Shown here: one piece after another, positions 57,272-64,000 of the stretch
Position numbering within the stretch: the stretch's first letter is position 1
Layout of the letters: every line of letters starts with the position of its first letter
Assembly: GCF_008040105.1 (NCBI RefSeq)
Contig: NZ_VRMG01000005.1
Location: forward strand, 682,001-746,000
Direction: 5' to 3'
From: Lacisediminihabitans profunda
GTDB lineage: Bacteria; Actinomycetota; Actinomycetes; Actinomycetales; Microbacteriaceae
Length of the DNA: 64,000 nucleotides
The notes under the pieces: generated by a model
Told to the model about the DNA's origin: nothing
Seen by the model: only the letters and a program-made list of their open reading frames with translations
Databases searched by the model: none
Translations under genes and position numbers: made by a program

Positions 57272-57919
57272 ATGTCGTCCAGTTTCGCCATCGACCCGTC
57301 CGCCGTCGTCTGGTCGGTCCCCGAGGCTGAGCGGGTTCAGGCGCTCGCGTCCCGGCCGTTGCTCGTACTCCTCCACGGCCGAGGGTCGCACGAAAACGAC
57401 CTGTTCGCCCTCGCGCCGCTCCTTCCGTCCCAGGCGGTGATCGCCTCGGTTCGGGCACCCCTCGCCCTCGGCGACGGGTTCTCCTGGTTCCCGGTCGGTG
57501 AGCCCGGGCTGCCGAGCCTCGTCGCGGCCGACGCCGCGGTCTCCGCGGTGCTCGAGTGGCTCGACACCGTGCCCGCGATGGGCCCGGTCGGCCTGCTCGG
57601 CTTCTCGCAGGGCGGGGCCATGACCCTGCACCTGGCGCGCCACGCCCCCGAGCGGTTCGCCGCCTTCGTGAACCTCGCCGGTTTCGTCATCCAGGGCGAG
57701 GCTCCGGCCGACGAGCGGCTCGAGGTGCTGCGACCGCCCGTCTTCTGGGGGCGGGATGCCGCGGACCCGGTCATCCCCCAGTCGGCGATCGAGCGCACCG
57801 TCGCCTGGCTGCCGTCCCACTCGACCCTCACCACCCGGCTCTACTCGGGCATCGGGCACTCCATCTCGCGCGACGAGCTCGACGATGTCAACGAGTTTCT
57901 CGCGGCGAACCTCCGGTAG
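57272..57919 (+). CDS. Phospholipase/carboxylesterase-type alpha/beta hydrolase
   Basis: A 215-residue hydrolase of the acyl-protein-thioesterase/carboxylesterase group. The family order is complete: LLVLLHGRGSHENDLFALAP, the nucleophile LGFSQGGAMTLHLA, WGRDAADPVIPQ with the acid and the His in YSGIGHSISRDEL. No signal peptide is present. Substrates could be small carboxyl esters or glycerol esters. Its 3' end overlaps the convergent GyrI-like gene by 32 bp, so their mRNAs would be complementary there. Confidence 0.9.
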   Translation: MSSSFAIDPSAVVWSVPEAERVQALASRPLLVLLHGRGSHENDLFALAPLLPSQAVIASVRAPLALGDGFSWFPVGEPGLPSLVAADAAVSAVLEWLDTVPAMGPVGLLGFSQGGAMTLHLARHAPERFAAFVNLAGFVIQGEAPADERLEVLRPPVFWGRDAADPVIPQSAIERTVAWLPSHSTLTTRLYSGIGHSISRDELDDVNEFLAANLR

Positions 57920-58397
57920 GGGCACCGGGCGGCGTCTTCGCGCGCCACGGGAGCACGACCTCGGTGCGCCAGGTGCGCGGATCCGGCTCGACGGCGGAAT
58001 CGGAGTGGTAGATCTCCCAGTGCCCTCCGGCAGGTTCGCCCCCCTGCGCGATGATCCACTCACGGAGCGCCCCCACCGCGGCCTCGAGGTCTTCGTACGG
58101 GCCCACATGGGTCGTCACCGCGGCGGCGCCGCCAGGCAGGCTCCCGGGCACCACCCGCCCATCCGGCGTCACCGGGCGCTGCACCGGTAGGCCCGCCTCC
58201 AGTCCGATCGCGTCCGGATGAAAGACGTAGCGCGCGAACGGCATTCCGCCGGGTCGCACTCCCTGCCGTGCCAGCGCCTCGACGACCTCCTGGAAGGCCT
58301 CGGGGAGCCACTGCGGCACGTCGGCAAAGGGAAGACGGGCGCTGATCACGGCCGTCGGCTGTTCCTCGAGCGTTCGGGACTCCACCTGGTAGTTCAC
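57888..58397 (-). CDS. GyrI-like/AraC effector-binding-domain protein
   Basis: A 169-residue stand-alone GyrI-like domain. Seen are the start strand YQVESRTLEEQPTAVISARL, the dyad-related PGGMPFARYVF and PDGRVVPGSLPGG, and AAVTTHVGPYEDLEAAVGAL with HWEIYHSD at the end. Such domains bind cationic drugs or small molecules, and some hydrolyse them. The final tail after VLPW (residues about 150-169) is charged, Pro-rich, and overlaps the end of the convergent esterase gene. A GGGAGGGGAGGAC region precedes the GTG start. Confidence 0.85.
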   Translation of the reverse strand: MNYQVESRTLEEQPTAVISARLPFADVPQWLPEAFQEVVEALARQGVRPGGMPFARYVFHPDAIGLEAGLPVQRPVTPDGRVVPGSLPGGAAAVTTHVGPYEDLEAAVGALREWIIAQGGEPAGGHWEIYHSDSAVEPDPRTWRTEVVLPWRAKTPPGAPTGGSPRETR

Positions 58398-58541
58398 GAC
58401 GTCCTCCCCTCCCGATTGCGCTGCTCGGCGCTCCGGCGGAAACTGCGGAGGCTGTCCACAGGGCGCTCATAGAAACCGCATAGGCGCGATCCCCACACTG
58501 TCACTATCGCGCGAGACGCGCAGCAACGGAAGGCGAAGACC

Positions 58542-58778
58542 ATGAACCCACGGGAGTCGGGCAAGCGTAGGGCGAGAGCCCTCACCGCTGTGCTGGCGGT
58601 GGCCGGCGTGATCGGCTCGGCGGCAATGGGCGGCATCGCCCTTGCGGCCGGCCCAACGACGTCGGCCTCGACCGCCGCCACATCCACGAGCACCGGCGGA
58701 TCGACGGCCTCGAGTTCCGGCTCATCGGTCGGGTCGAGTTCGGCCAGCAGCAGCCAGGCCCAGACGACCGGCTCCTGA
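58542..58778 (+). CDS. Small exported Ser/Thr-rich protein at the head of the electron-transfer operon
   Basis: A 78-residue protein. The N-terminus is basic (RESGKRRAR), then a hydrophobic helix (ALTAVLAVAGVIGSAAMGGIALAAG) forms a signal peptide or anchor. The rest is low-complexity Ser, Thr, Gly and Ala. It ends 1 nt before the ApbE start. In similar operons this place is often held by an FMN-binding protein that ApbE flavinylates, but no FMN-binding domain is present here. The Ser/Thr tail has no clear DxxTGA-type flavinylation motif. Confidence 0.72.
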   Translation: MNPRESGKRRARALTAVLAVAGVIGSAAMGGIALAAGPTTSASTAATSTSTGGSTASSSGSSVGSSSASSSQAQTTGS

Positions 58779-58779
58779 C

Positions 58780-59709
58780 GTGCCGGGGAACGCGGCCGAC
58801 TGGCCGGTCTGGAGCACGACCGCCCGCGTGGTGGTCACGGAGCCGCACCAGCTCGATCGGGCGGTGGAGATCACCCGGCTGGTGCTGGATGAGGTCGACG
58901 CGGCGTGCAGCCGCTTTCGGGCAGACTCCGAGCTCGCCCGGCTTTCGGCGGACTTGCCGAACGGCGTCGAGGTGAGCGGGATGCTCGCGGAGCTCGTGCG
59001 CGAGGCCCTCCACGCCGCCGAACTCACCGACGGCGACGTCGACCCGACGCTCGGCAACGAGCTCGCCGCGCTCGGCTACGACCGCGACATCGCCCTCCTG
59101 GCTGATCGCACATCCGGCCTGACCGTCACCCGGGTGGCGATCGTGCCCGGCTGGCGGAGGGTTCTGCTCGACGGACGCCGTCTCACGGTGCCGTCGGACC
59201 TCGCCCTCGACCTCGGCGCGACGGCGAAGGCCTTCGCCGCCGACCTCGCTGCGGCCCGCGTCGCCGCCGAACTGCCCACCGGGGTGCTCGTGAGCCTCGG
59301 CGGCGACATCGCGACCGCCGGAGAATCGCCGGAGGGCGGGTGGGTCGTGCTCGTGCAGGACCTGCCAGCGGATCCCCGCTCCACGGTCACCCTCGCGGCG
59401 GGGTTCGCCCTGGCGACGTCGAGCACGCAGAAGCGCCAGTGGACCCGCGCGGGCGAACGGATGCACCACATCCTCGATCCGCGTCTCGGACGCCCGGCCG
59501 AGCCGGTCTGGCGGAGCGCCACCGTCTCGGCGCGCAGTTGCGTCGAGGCCAACACCGTGAGCACGGCGTGCATCGTGCGCGGGCACCGCGCGCTCGATCT
59601 GGTGCGCGACCTCGGCCTGCCCGCCCGCCTCGTGGACAGCGAGGCCCGCGTCGTCACTCTCGGCGGCTGGCCGGCCGAGGCGCCGGTCACCGAGGAGGTC
59701 GCGCCGTGA
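58780..59709 (+). CDS. apbE: FAD:protein FMN transferase, ApbE family
   Basis: A 309-residue ApbE-like enzyme that attaches FMN from FAD to Ser/Thr of target flavoproteins with magnesium. Motifs are seen: ACSRFRADSELARLS, TLGNELAALGYDRDI, the FAD/metal region LDLGATAKAFAADLAA, VSLGGDIATAG and a C-terminal CVEANTVSTACIV where the metal-binding Asp/Thr pair is partly altered. No signal peptide or lipobox is visible in this frame, so it may act in the cytoplasm. The GTG start is set by the adjacent stop. The stop overlaps the next start (GTGA). Confidence 0.88.
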   Translation: MPGNAADWPVWSTTARVVVTEPHQLDRAVEITRLVLDEVDAACSRFRADSELARLSADLPNGVEVSGMLAELVREALHAAELTDGDVDPTLGNELAALGYDRDIALLADRTSGLTVTRVAIVPGWRRVLLDGRRLTVPSDLALDLGATAKAFAADLAAARVAAELPTGVLVSLGGDIATAGESPEGGWVVLVQDLPADPRSTVTLAAGFALATSSTQKRQWTRAGERMHHILDPRLGRPAEPVWRSATVSARSCVEANTVSTACIVRGHRALDLVRDLGLPARLVDSEARVVTLGGWPAEAPVTEEVAP

Positions 59710-60263
59710 ACGAGGCACTGTGGGCACTGGGTCGCGGGACCGGCGTCGTGGCGCTGCTGCTGCTGACGGTGTCGGTCGTGCTCGGGATCGTGACCCGCTC
59801 CGGGCGGCCGCTCCTCGGGCTGCCGCGATTCTCGGTCACCCTCGTCCACCGCAACTCCTCGCTGCTGGCGAGCGTCTTTCTCGTGATCCACATCGTCTCG
59901 CTCTTCTTCGACTCGTACGCCCAGCTCAGAGTGGTGGATTTCTTCGTGCCGTTCCTGGGCGCCGCCAAACCGTTCTGGCTCGGTCTCGGCACCCTCGCGC
60001 TGGACCTGATGCTGGCCATCATCGTCACGAGCCTGCTGCGGCGCTGGATCGGCCGGCGCGTCTTCCGCGTCGTGCACTGGTTCACCTACGCCCTCTGGCC
60101 GGTCGCCCTCGCGCACTCGATCGGAAACGGCTCGGACGGAACATCCGTCTGGTTTCTCGCCCTCGCGCTCGCCAGCGTCGTGCTCGTCGCGGTCGCGGTC
60201 GCCTGGCGGGTCTCGGCGAACTTCATCGAATTCGGGAACGCGCGGAAGGGAGAGACGCGATGA
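59706..60263 (+). CDS. Ferric-reductase-like transmembrane protein
   Basis: A 185-residue membrane protein with about five helices. The expected haem-binding histidines are present: VTLVHRNSS and VFLVIHIVSLF in the first pair region, then FRVVHWFTYAL and VALAHSIGN in the second. That is the layout of ferric-reductase-like (FRD/NOX) cytochrome b domains, which pass electrons across the membrane. No flavin domain is attached, so the NuoF-like protein that follows probably supplies electrons. The start and stop overlap both neighbours (GTGA and ATGA), so the operon is tightly coupled. Confidence 0.88.
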   Translation: MNEALWALGRGTGVVALLLLTVSVVLGIVTRSGRPLLGLPRFSVTLVHRNSSLLASVFLVIHIVSLFFDSYAQLRVVDFFVPFLGAAKPFWLGLGTLALDLMLAIIVTSLLRRWIGRRVFRVVHWFTYALWPVALAHSIGNGSDGTSVWFLALALASVVLVAVAVAWRVSANFIEFGNARKGETR

Positions 60264-61513
60264 GCGGAATGGGTGGAGAAGTGCGACCGCCACGGGGCGC
60301 CGGGAGGCTGTTCGCCGCGCCGGCTTCCGACCTGACGAGCCACCTCGCCACCTTCGGCCCCGTGCCGGACGGGCCTGCGGCGTCCCACCTCCTGGACGAA
60401 CTGCAGGCGTCCGGGCTGCAGGGCCGGGGCGGCGCGGCGTTCCCGGCCTGGCGCAAGTTCGCGGCGGCCGGAAGTGGCCGGGACCCGCGCTCTCGTGGCG
60501 GCGCGGCCGTGGTCGTGGCGAACGGGGCGGAGGGCGAGCCGCGGAGCGCGAAGGATGCCACCCTCCTGCGAGCCGCTCCGCACCTGGTGATCGACGGCCT
60601 TCTCCTCGCCGGGCGCACCATCGGGGCGCGGGAGCTCTACCTCGTGACGACGGCGGCCAGCCTGCCGTACGTGGCGCGGGCCATCGCGGAGCGCACCGAC
60701 GCCACGGCCATCCGGCTGCGCGAGGTGCCCGAGGCGTTCCTCTCCGGCGAGGCATCGGCAGTGATCAGCTCCCTCGAGGGGGGACCGGCACTGCCCAGGG
60801 ACAAGAGTCGCCGTCTGAGCAGCTCCGGGCTCGCCGGCCGGCCCACGCTGCTCAACAACGTGGAGACTCTCGCTCAGGTGGCGCTCATCGCGCGTTTCGG
60901 GGCGGAGTGGTTCCGGAGGCTCGGCACGGAGGAGGAGCCGGGCACGAGGCTCGTCACGGTGAGCGGCAGCGACCTCGCGCCGACCGTACGCGAGGTCGTG
61001 GGCGGAATGACGGTCGCGGCCATCGTGCGGGCGGCCGGCGGGAGCACGGACACGCTCGGCGCGGTGCTCGTCGGCGGCTACCACGGTGCCTGGCTGCCAG
61101 CCGAGCGGCTGGACACGCCACTCACCGGACACGACCTGGCCCCGTTCGGCGCGGCACCCGGGGCCGGCATCCTGGTGCTTCTCGAGTCGGCATCCTGTGG
61201 CCTGAAGGCGTCGGCGGCCATCGCCGGCTATCTCGCCGCGCAGTCGGCTCGGCAGTGCGGCCCCTGCGCCAACGGTCTGCCGAGGATGGCCGAGGTGCTC
61301 GAGAAGCTCGCCGGCGGCAGTCGCGACACCGCACTGCCGGCCGAGATCCGTCGGCTGGCCGCGCTCGTCACCGGGCGGGGGAGCTGCCACCACCCCGACG
61401 GCACCACCAGGCTCGTGCTGAGCGCCCTCACGGTGTTCTCCGCGGAGGTCAAGGCGCACCTGGCCGGAGGATGCCTCGCCGACCGGCGGGCGCGCGCCGG
61501 GGTGGCGGCATGA
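60260..61513 (+). CDS. NuoF-like NADH dehydrogenase subunit with FMN and Fe-S sites
   Basis: A 417-residue cytoplasmic protein that resembles the NADH-oxidising subunit of complex I (NuoF). Seen are the dinucleotide loop LQGRGGAAFPAWRKF, the FMN motif NGAEGEPRSAKD, RPTLLNNVETLAQV and an SLBB region with VLVGGYHGAW. The iron-sulfur motif is SARQCGPCANG with the distal Cys in GRGSCHHPDG. The first Cys of the usual C-x2-C-x2-C run is Ala, so only three of four cysteines are seen. It should oxidise NAD(P)H and pass electrons to the small ferredoxin that follows and/or the membrane protein. Confidence 0.87.
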   Translation: MSGMGGEVRPPRGAGRLFAAPASDLTSHLATFGPVPDGPAASHLLDELQASGLQGRGGAAFPAWRKFAAAGSGRDPRSRGGAAVVVANGAEGEPRSAKDATLLRAAPHLVIDGLLLAGRTIGARELYLVTTAASLPYVARAIAERTDATAIRLREVPEAFLSGEASAVISSLEGGPALPRDKSRRLSSSGLAGRPTLLNNVETLAQVALIARFGAEWFRRLGTEEEPGTRLVTVSGSDLAPTVREVVGGMTVAAIVRAAGGSTDTLGAVLVGGYHGAWLPAERLDTPLTGHDLAPFGAAPGAGILVLLESASCGLKASAAIAGYLAAQSARQCGPCANGLPRMAEVLEKLAGGSRDTALPAEIRRLAALVTGRGSCHHPDGTTRLVLSALTVFSAEVKAHLAGGCLADRRARAGVAA

Positions 61514-61743
61514 GCCGGGAGCGTCGCCCGGCGGCCACCCTGCACATCGACTGGACGCTGTGCGACGGTCGGGGCCTGTGCACAGAACTGCTGCCCGAAC
61601 GCCTTGCGCGGGACGAGTGGGGCTACCCCCTCGCCCGCGACGGCTCGGGCGGCGACGTGCCGCTCGCCGCGTCCCAGCTCGAGGCGGCCAGGGATGCCGT
61701 CGCGCTCTGCCCGAGGCTCGCCCTCACACTCCGGAAGGACTGA
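61510..61743 (+). CDS. Single-cluster ferredoxin
   Basis: A 77-residue acidic protein with three cysteines in the order CDGRGLC near residues 17-23 and ALCP near 66-69. That C-x5-C...CP pattern is typical of [3Fe-4S] or atypical [4Fe-4S] ferredoxins of actinobacteria. It starts within the end of the NuoF-like gene (ATGA) and is the last gene of the operon. It should carry electrons between the NuoF-like subunit and the membrane cytochrome or another partner. Confidence 0.88.
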   Translation: MSRERRPAATLHIDWTLCDGRGLCTELLPERLARDEWGYPLARDGSGGDVPLAASQLEAARDAVALCPRLALTLRKD

Positions 61744-61762
61744 GGACGGGGAGCTCTCGATC

Positions 61763-61795
61763 GCTGCCGCGGTGCTGCCGCGGTGCTGCCGCGGG
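61763..61795 (+). repeat. 11-bp tandem repeat
   Basis: GCTGCCGCGGT is repeated three times just after the ferredoxin stop codon. The number of copies may vary between strains. Confidence 0.7.
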
Positions 61796-61812
61796 GATGC
61801 TCACCCGCACAG

Positions 61813-61860
61813 ACTCGTCGCCCGGTGCGGCACACTGTGCGGCTCTTCCGGGCGACGAGT
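61813..61860 (+). terminator. Long hairpin after the electron-transfer operon
   Basis: ACTCGTCGCCCGG (61813-61825) pairs perfectly with 61848-61860 over 13 bp, with a 22-nt loop. It lacks a T-run but is the only strong structure after the ferredoxin gene. Confidence 0.5.
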
Positions 61861-61982
61861 TGATCTGGTTCCACCCTGCCCCTCGGGTGCCGGGATTGCA
61901 AGGTTTTTCTGCTCGCCGGCGCCATCCCGCGCGTGTCGCCACCCCGTTCTGGGGAGTTCGCGAGCGCCGGGATGTCGCTACC

Positions 61983-62882
61983 GTGGAGGAACGCGCACAA
62001 CCGTTGGGGGACGGAATCATCATCGTCGAGGACTCAGCGGTTGGCTCGCCTGACGGGGCGGTCACGGGGTCTGTCGACTCGACAGTCCCGGTCCTGGCCG
62101 CGGTGCGCGAGATGATGCGGCGGCAGTCCGAGGCGACTCCGCTTTCCCCGTTCGCCCGGTTCTTCGGCATCGACCCGGTACCCCGGGCGTCGTCCCGGTG
62201 GTTTCGCGCAGCCATCGCCGAGCTGCGCATCGCGGAGGCGCTCGCCGAGCTCGGCGACGACTGGTTGGTGGTGAGTTCGGTGCCTATCTCGACGGAGCGG
62301 CCACGCCTCGAGTACCTTCTCGTCGGGCCGCCCGGCCTCATCGCCGTCAGCATGGCGTATTCGGTCGGTCAACACGTGTGGGTGGGGGAGCGGACCTTTC
62401 TCGTCGAGGACGAGCTGCGTCCGATCATCCAGGACTCCGAGGCGGATGCCCGGCTCGTCGGCGAGCTGGTGGCCGCGTCGGCGGGCACGGCGGCGCCGGT
62501 GACGCCGGCCATCGTCGTGGTCGAGCCGGCCGCCCTGGAGATTCGAGCCCACCCTCGCGCGGCGGAGGCCATCCACTCCAGCGACTTCTCGCGCTGGCTG
62601 CGCGATCTTCCGCGCCTGCTCGCCCCGTCGTCGGTGCGACGCCTCGCGGCCGCGGCGGCCGACCCGGCGACCTGGCCGCTCGGCGTCGACGCGCCGGCGG
62701 CGCTGCCGTCGCTTCTCGGCGAGTTCGAGACGTTGCGTCGGGAGGTCGCCCGGGCGCGGCGTCGCCGGCTCTCCTGGGTCGTGGTGGGGATCGCGCTCAG
62801 CTACGGACTGCTGTTCGTGCGTTTCGGCGGCCTCGCGGCGTTCGGCGTGCAGCTCGCATTCCCGGCCGATTTCCCGCTCTGA
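61983..62882 (+). CDS. NERD-related protein with altered nuclease residues and a C-terminal membrane helix
   Basis: A 299-residue protein. Residues about 70-215 follow the NERD (nuclease-related domain) pattern: ELRIAEALAELGDDWLVVSS, then VPISTERPRLEYLLVGPPGL, then VWVGERTFLVED, and SDFSRWLRDLPRLLAPSSVR. In active members a DIDH stretch and a DTK/ExK motif supply catalytic residues; here these places read RLEYL and SMAYS, so catalysis is doubtful. The last 40 residues hold a basic patch and one membrane helix (SWVVVGIALSYGLLFVRFGG). The start is uncertain: the GTG at 61983 fits the domain limits, and no good ribosome site is seen. Confidence 0.75.
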   Translation: MEERAQPLGDGIIIVEDSAVGSPDGAVTGSVDSTVPVLAAVREMMRRQSEATPLSPFARFFGIDPVPRASSRWFRAAIAELRIAEALAELGDDWLVVSSVPISTERPRLEYLLVGPPGLIAVSMAYSVGQHVWVGERTFLVEDELRPIIQDSEADARLVGELVAASAGTAAPVTPAIVVVEPAALEIRAHPRAAEAIHSSDFSRWLRDLPRLLAPSSVRRLAAAAADPATWPLGVDAPAALPSLLGEFETLRREVARARRRRLSWVVVGIALSYGLLFVRFGGLAAFGVQLAFPADFPL

Positions 62883-62896
62883 GAGCCGGCTCGGCC

Positions 62897-63694
62897 CTAC
62901 TGTTCCCGCAGGTCGCCCTTCGCGGCGAGTCGGCTCGGCAGGAGGCGTGCGAGAGCCACGATCAGCTTGTAGCGCACGGTGGGGATCGACACGGCCCTCC
63001 CGCGCCGAACATCCGCGAGGGCCAGCCGCACGACCTGGTCGGCGTCAAGCCAGAGGAACCGTGGAACGGAGGCGCCGCTCACCCTCATGCGCTCGTGGAA
63101 TTCGGTGTGCACGAGGCCGGGAGCGACGGCGGTCACGGAGACTCCGCGCGACCGGTAGGCGACGTTCGCCCAGCGACTGAAGCTCAGCAGCCAGGCCTTG
63201 GCCGCGCCATAGCTGCCCCGCGGGGTGTAGCCGGCCACGCTCGCGATGTTGACGATGGTGCCGGCACCGTGCGGCAGCATCTGGGCGAGCGCGGCGTGGC
63301 AGAGCCGCATCGGCGCCGTGACGAGCACGTCGAGCAGACGCTGCTCATCATCGATGTCGCTCTCGTCGAACGGCCGGCGCAGGCCGAACCCGGCATTGTT
63401 GACCAGCAGGGTGATGGGAACGGCAAAGTCGTCGGCGGGTTCGGAGACCGCCGCCCGCGCCTCCACCCTGGCCAGGGCATCCGCCTGCCCCAGGTCCGCG
63501 ACCAGCACCTCCACGCGCACGCCGAACTCGAGCCTCAACTCGGCGGCCTTCCGCTCGAGCCGCTCCTCATCCCGGGCCACGATCACGAGATCGTGGCCGT
63601 CCGCGGCGAGCTGCCGCGCGAATTCGGCACCGATGCCGGCCGTGGCTCCCGTGATGAGCGCCGTCGGCCGGCGCGCGGTGGGCTTCGCGTCCAT
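62897..63694 (-). CDS. Short-chain dehydrogenase/reductase
   Basis: A 265-residue classical SDR. The cofactor motif is LITGATAGIGAEFARQLA, NNAGFG stabilises the core, the catalytic Ser is in VNIASVAGYTPRG and the Tyr-Lys pair in GSYGAAKAWLLSFSRW. VAPGLVHTEFHERM follows as in many actinobacterial SDRs. NADP use is suggested by the Arg in VARDEERLERKA. The substrate is unknown. TACGGT lies 6 nt before the ATG, and the divergent dienelactone hydrolase gene starts only 44 nt away. Confidence 0.92.
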   Translation of the reverse strand: MDAKPTARRPTALITGATAGIGAEFARQLAADGHDLVIVARDEERLERKAAELRLEFGVRVEVLVADLGQADALARVEARAAVSEPADDFAVPITLLVNNAGFGLRRPFDESDIDDEQRLLDVLVTAPMRLCHAALAQMLPHGAGTIVNIASVAGYTPRGSYGAAKAWLLSFSRWANVAYRSRGVSVTAVAPGLVHTEFHERMRVSGASVPRFLWLDADQVVRLALADVRRGRAVSIPTVRYKLIVALARLLPSRLAAKGDLREQ

Positions 63695-63700
63695 CGGCCC

Positions 63701-63706
63701 ACCGTA
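63701..63706 (-). promoter_or_regulatory. TACGGT -10 box before the SDR gene
   Basis: On the minus strand TACGGT ends 6 nt before the ATG at 63694. Confidence 0.55.
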
Positions 63707-63726
63707 TCGCAGGGACGGGGTCGTGA

Positions 63727-63732
63727 CAGACT
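63727..63732 (+). promoter_or_regulatory. CAGACT -10-like box before the dienelactone hydrolase gene
   Basis: CAGACT ends 6 nt before the ATG at 63739. It shares a 44-bp gap with the divergent SDR promoter. Confidence 0.45.
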
Positions 63733-63738
63733 CGGACG

Positions 63739-64000
63739 ATGACCGAAACGATCTCGCTCGGCGGCGGAGCCTTCGAGGCCTATCTCGCCCGTCCCACCCT
63801 CGCGACGGGCGCGCGCCCCCAGGGCGCCATCGTGCTCATCCACGAGATCTGGGGCCTGGTGCCGCACATCACCGGCATCGCCGACCGCCTCGCGACGGAG
63901 GGCTACCTCGTGATCGCCCCGGACATCCTCAGCCGGATCGGCGTCCGCCCGCAGATCGGGCTCGAACTCAATGCCATCATGACGAGTCCGGATGAGCGGG
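63739..64000 (+). CDS. Dienelactone hydrolase family protein, 3' end missing
   Basis: The first 87 residues of an alpha/beta hydrolase run off the window. The dienelactone-hydrolase opening is clear: GGGAFEAYLARPTLATG, then GAIVLIHEIWGLVPHITGIA with the conserved HEIWGL, and EGYLVIAPDILSR. The nucleophile Cys or Ser region lies outside. The family hydrolyses dienelactones in aromatic catabolism, but most members have unknown substrates. The start codon is set by the CAGACT box 6 nt upstream. Confidence 0.88.
   Translation, partial: MTETISLGGGAFEAYLARPTLATGARPQGAIVLIHEIWGLVPHITGIADRLATEGYLVIAPDILSRIGVRPQIGLELNAIMTSPDER

Noticed and set aside
1-64000. CRISPR arrays, rRNA operons and transposase genes
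   Set aside because: No regularly spaced identical repeats with unique spacers, no rRNA-like stretches and no transposase motifs were seen on either strand.

Overview
The window is high-GC actinobacterial DNA with a strong codon bias toward G/C in the third position, many GTG starts, ATGA/GTGA stop-start overlaps and several apparently leaderless genes. Gene content and order (a hypothetical membrane protein before rsfS, a lone maltokinase, DUF2510 and SNF2-type proteins) fit a member of the Microbacteriaceae. That family assignment is inference from style and content, because no rRNA gene is present.

Layout. 1-2.4 kb: end of a membrane protein gene, rsfS and an unrecognised gene. 2.5-5.1 kb: a methionine ABC importer (metN-metI-metQ). 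5.2-14.3 kb: an accessory-looking stretch bounded by two identical tRNA-Ala(GGC) genes. It contains a decayed third copy of the tRNA 3' end, a gene remnant and one 7.4-kb gene for a secreted protein that joins an N,N-dimethylformamidase-like domain, FN3 domains and a copper-radical-oxidase domain with all its expected metal ligands. 14.4-17.4 kb: a mycothiol-dependent-type enzyme, an MFS exporter and a ROK kinase preceded by a possible 31-codon leader gene. 17.4-22.2 kb: an SRPBCC protein and a deoxyribose catabolism operon (SorC/DeoR-type regulator, deoC, aldehyde dehydrogenase, half-length aldehyde dehydrogenase-like protein). 22.8-31 kb: CAP-domain secreted protein, SDR/DUF2867 protein, SGNH hydrolase, M20 peptidase, small membrane proteins, a Stealth-family phosphotransferase and a metallophosphoesterase. 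31-44.7 kb: SNF2 helicase, maltokinase, class IV PLP enzyme, DHA2-type exporter, DUF2510/DUF4333 protein, two alpha/beta hydrolases, a GT2 glycosyltransferase and a PiT phosphate transporter. 44.8-52 kb: aspartate ammonia-lyase, Ada-AlkA repair protein, ribokinase, a GlcD-like FAD oxidase, an AhpD-like protein and a PrsW protease. 52-58.4 kb: HelD-like helicase, MFS exporter, acyl-CoA dehydrogenase, esterase and GyrI-like protein. 58.5-61.7 kb: a five-gene flavin/iron-sulfur electron-transfer operon. 61.9-64 kb: a degenerate NERD protein, an SDR and the start of a dienelactone hydrolase gene.

Two families of non-coding repeats stand out. One is a 436/437-bp element present twice in opposite orientation (22.3 and 37.0 kb); each copy carries near-perfect 33-bp inverted arms separated by a conserved centre. 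The other is a family of three roughly 90-bp palindromes with 17-19-bp perfect inverted ends clustered at 52.0, 54.5 and 55.9 kb. A recurrent promoter layout is also visible: a TANNNT box, most often TAGGCT, exactly 6 nt before the start codon, which implies leaderless transcripts.

No CRISPR array, integrase, transposase, rRNA or replication origin was seen.
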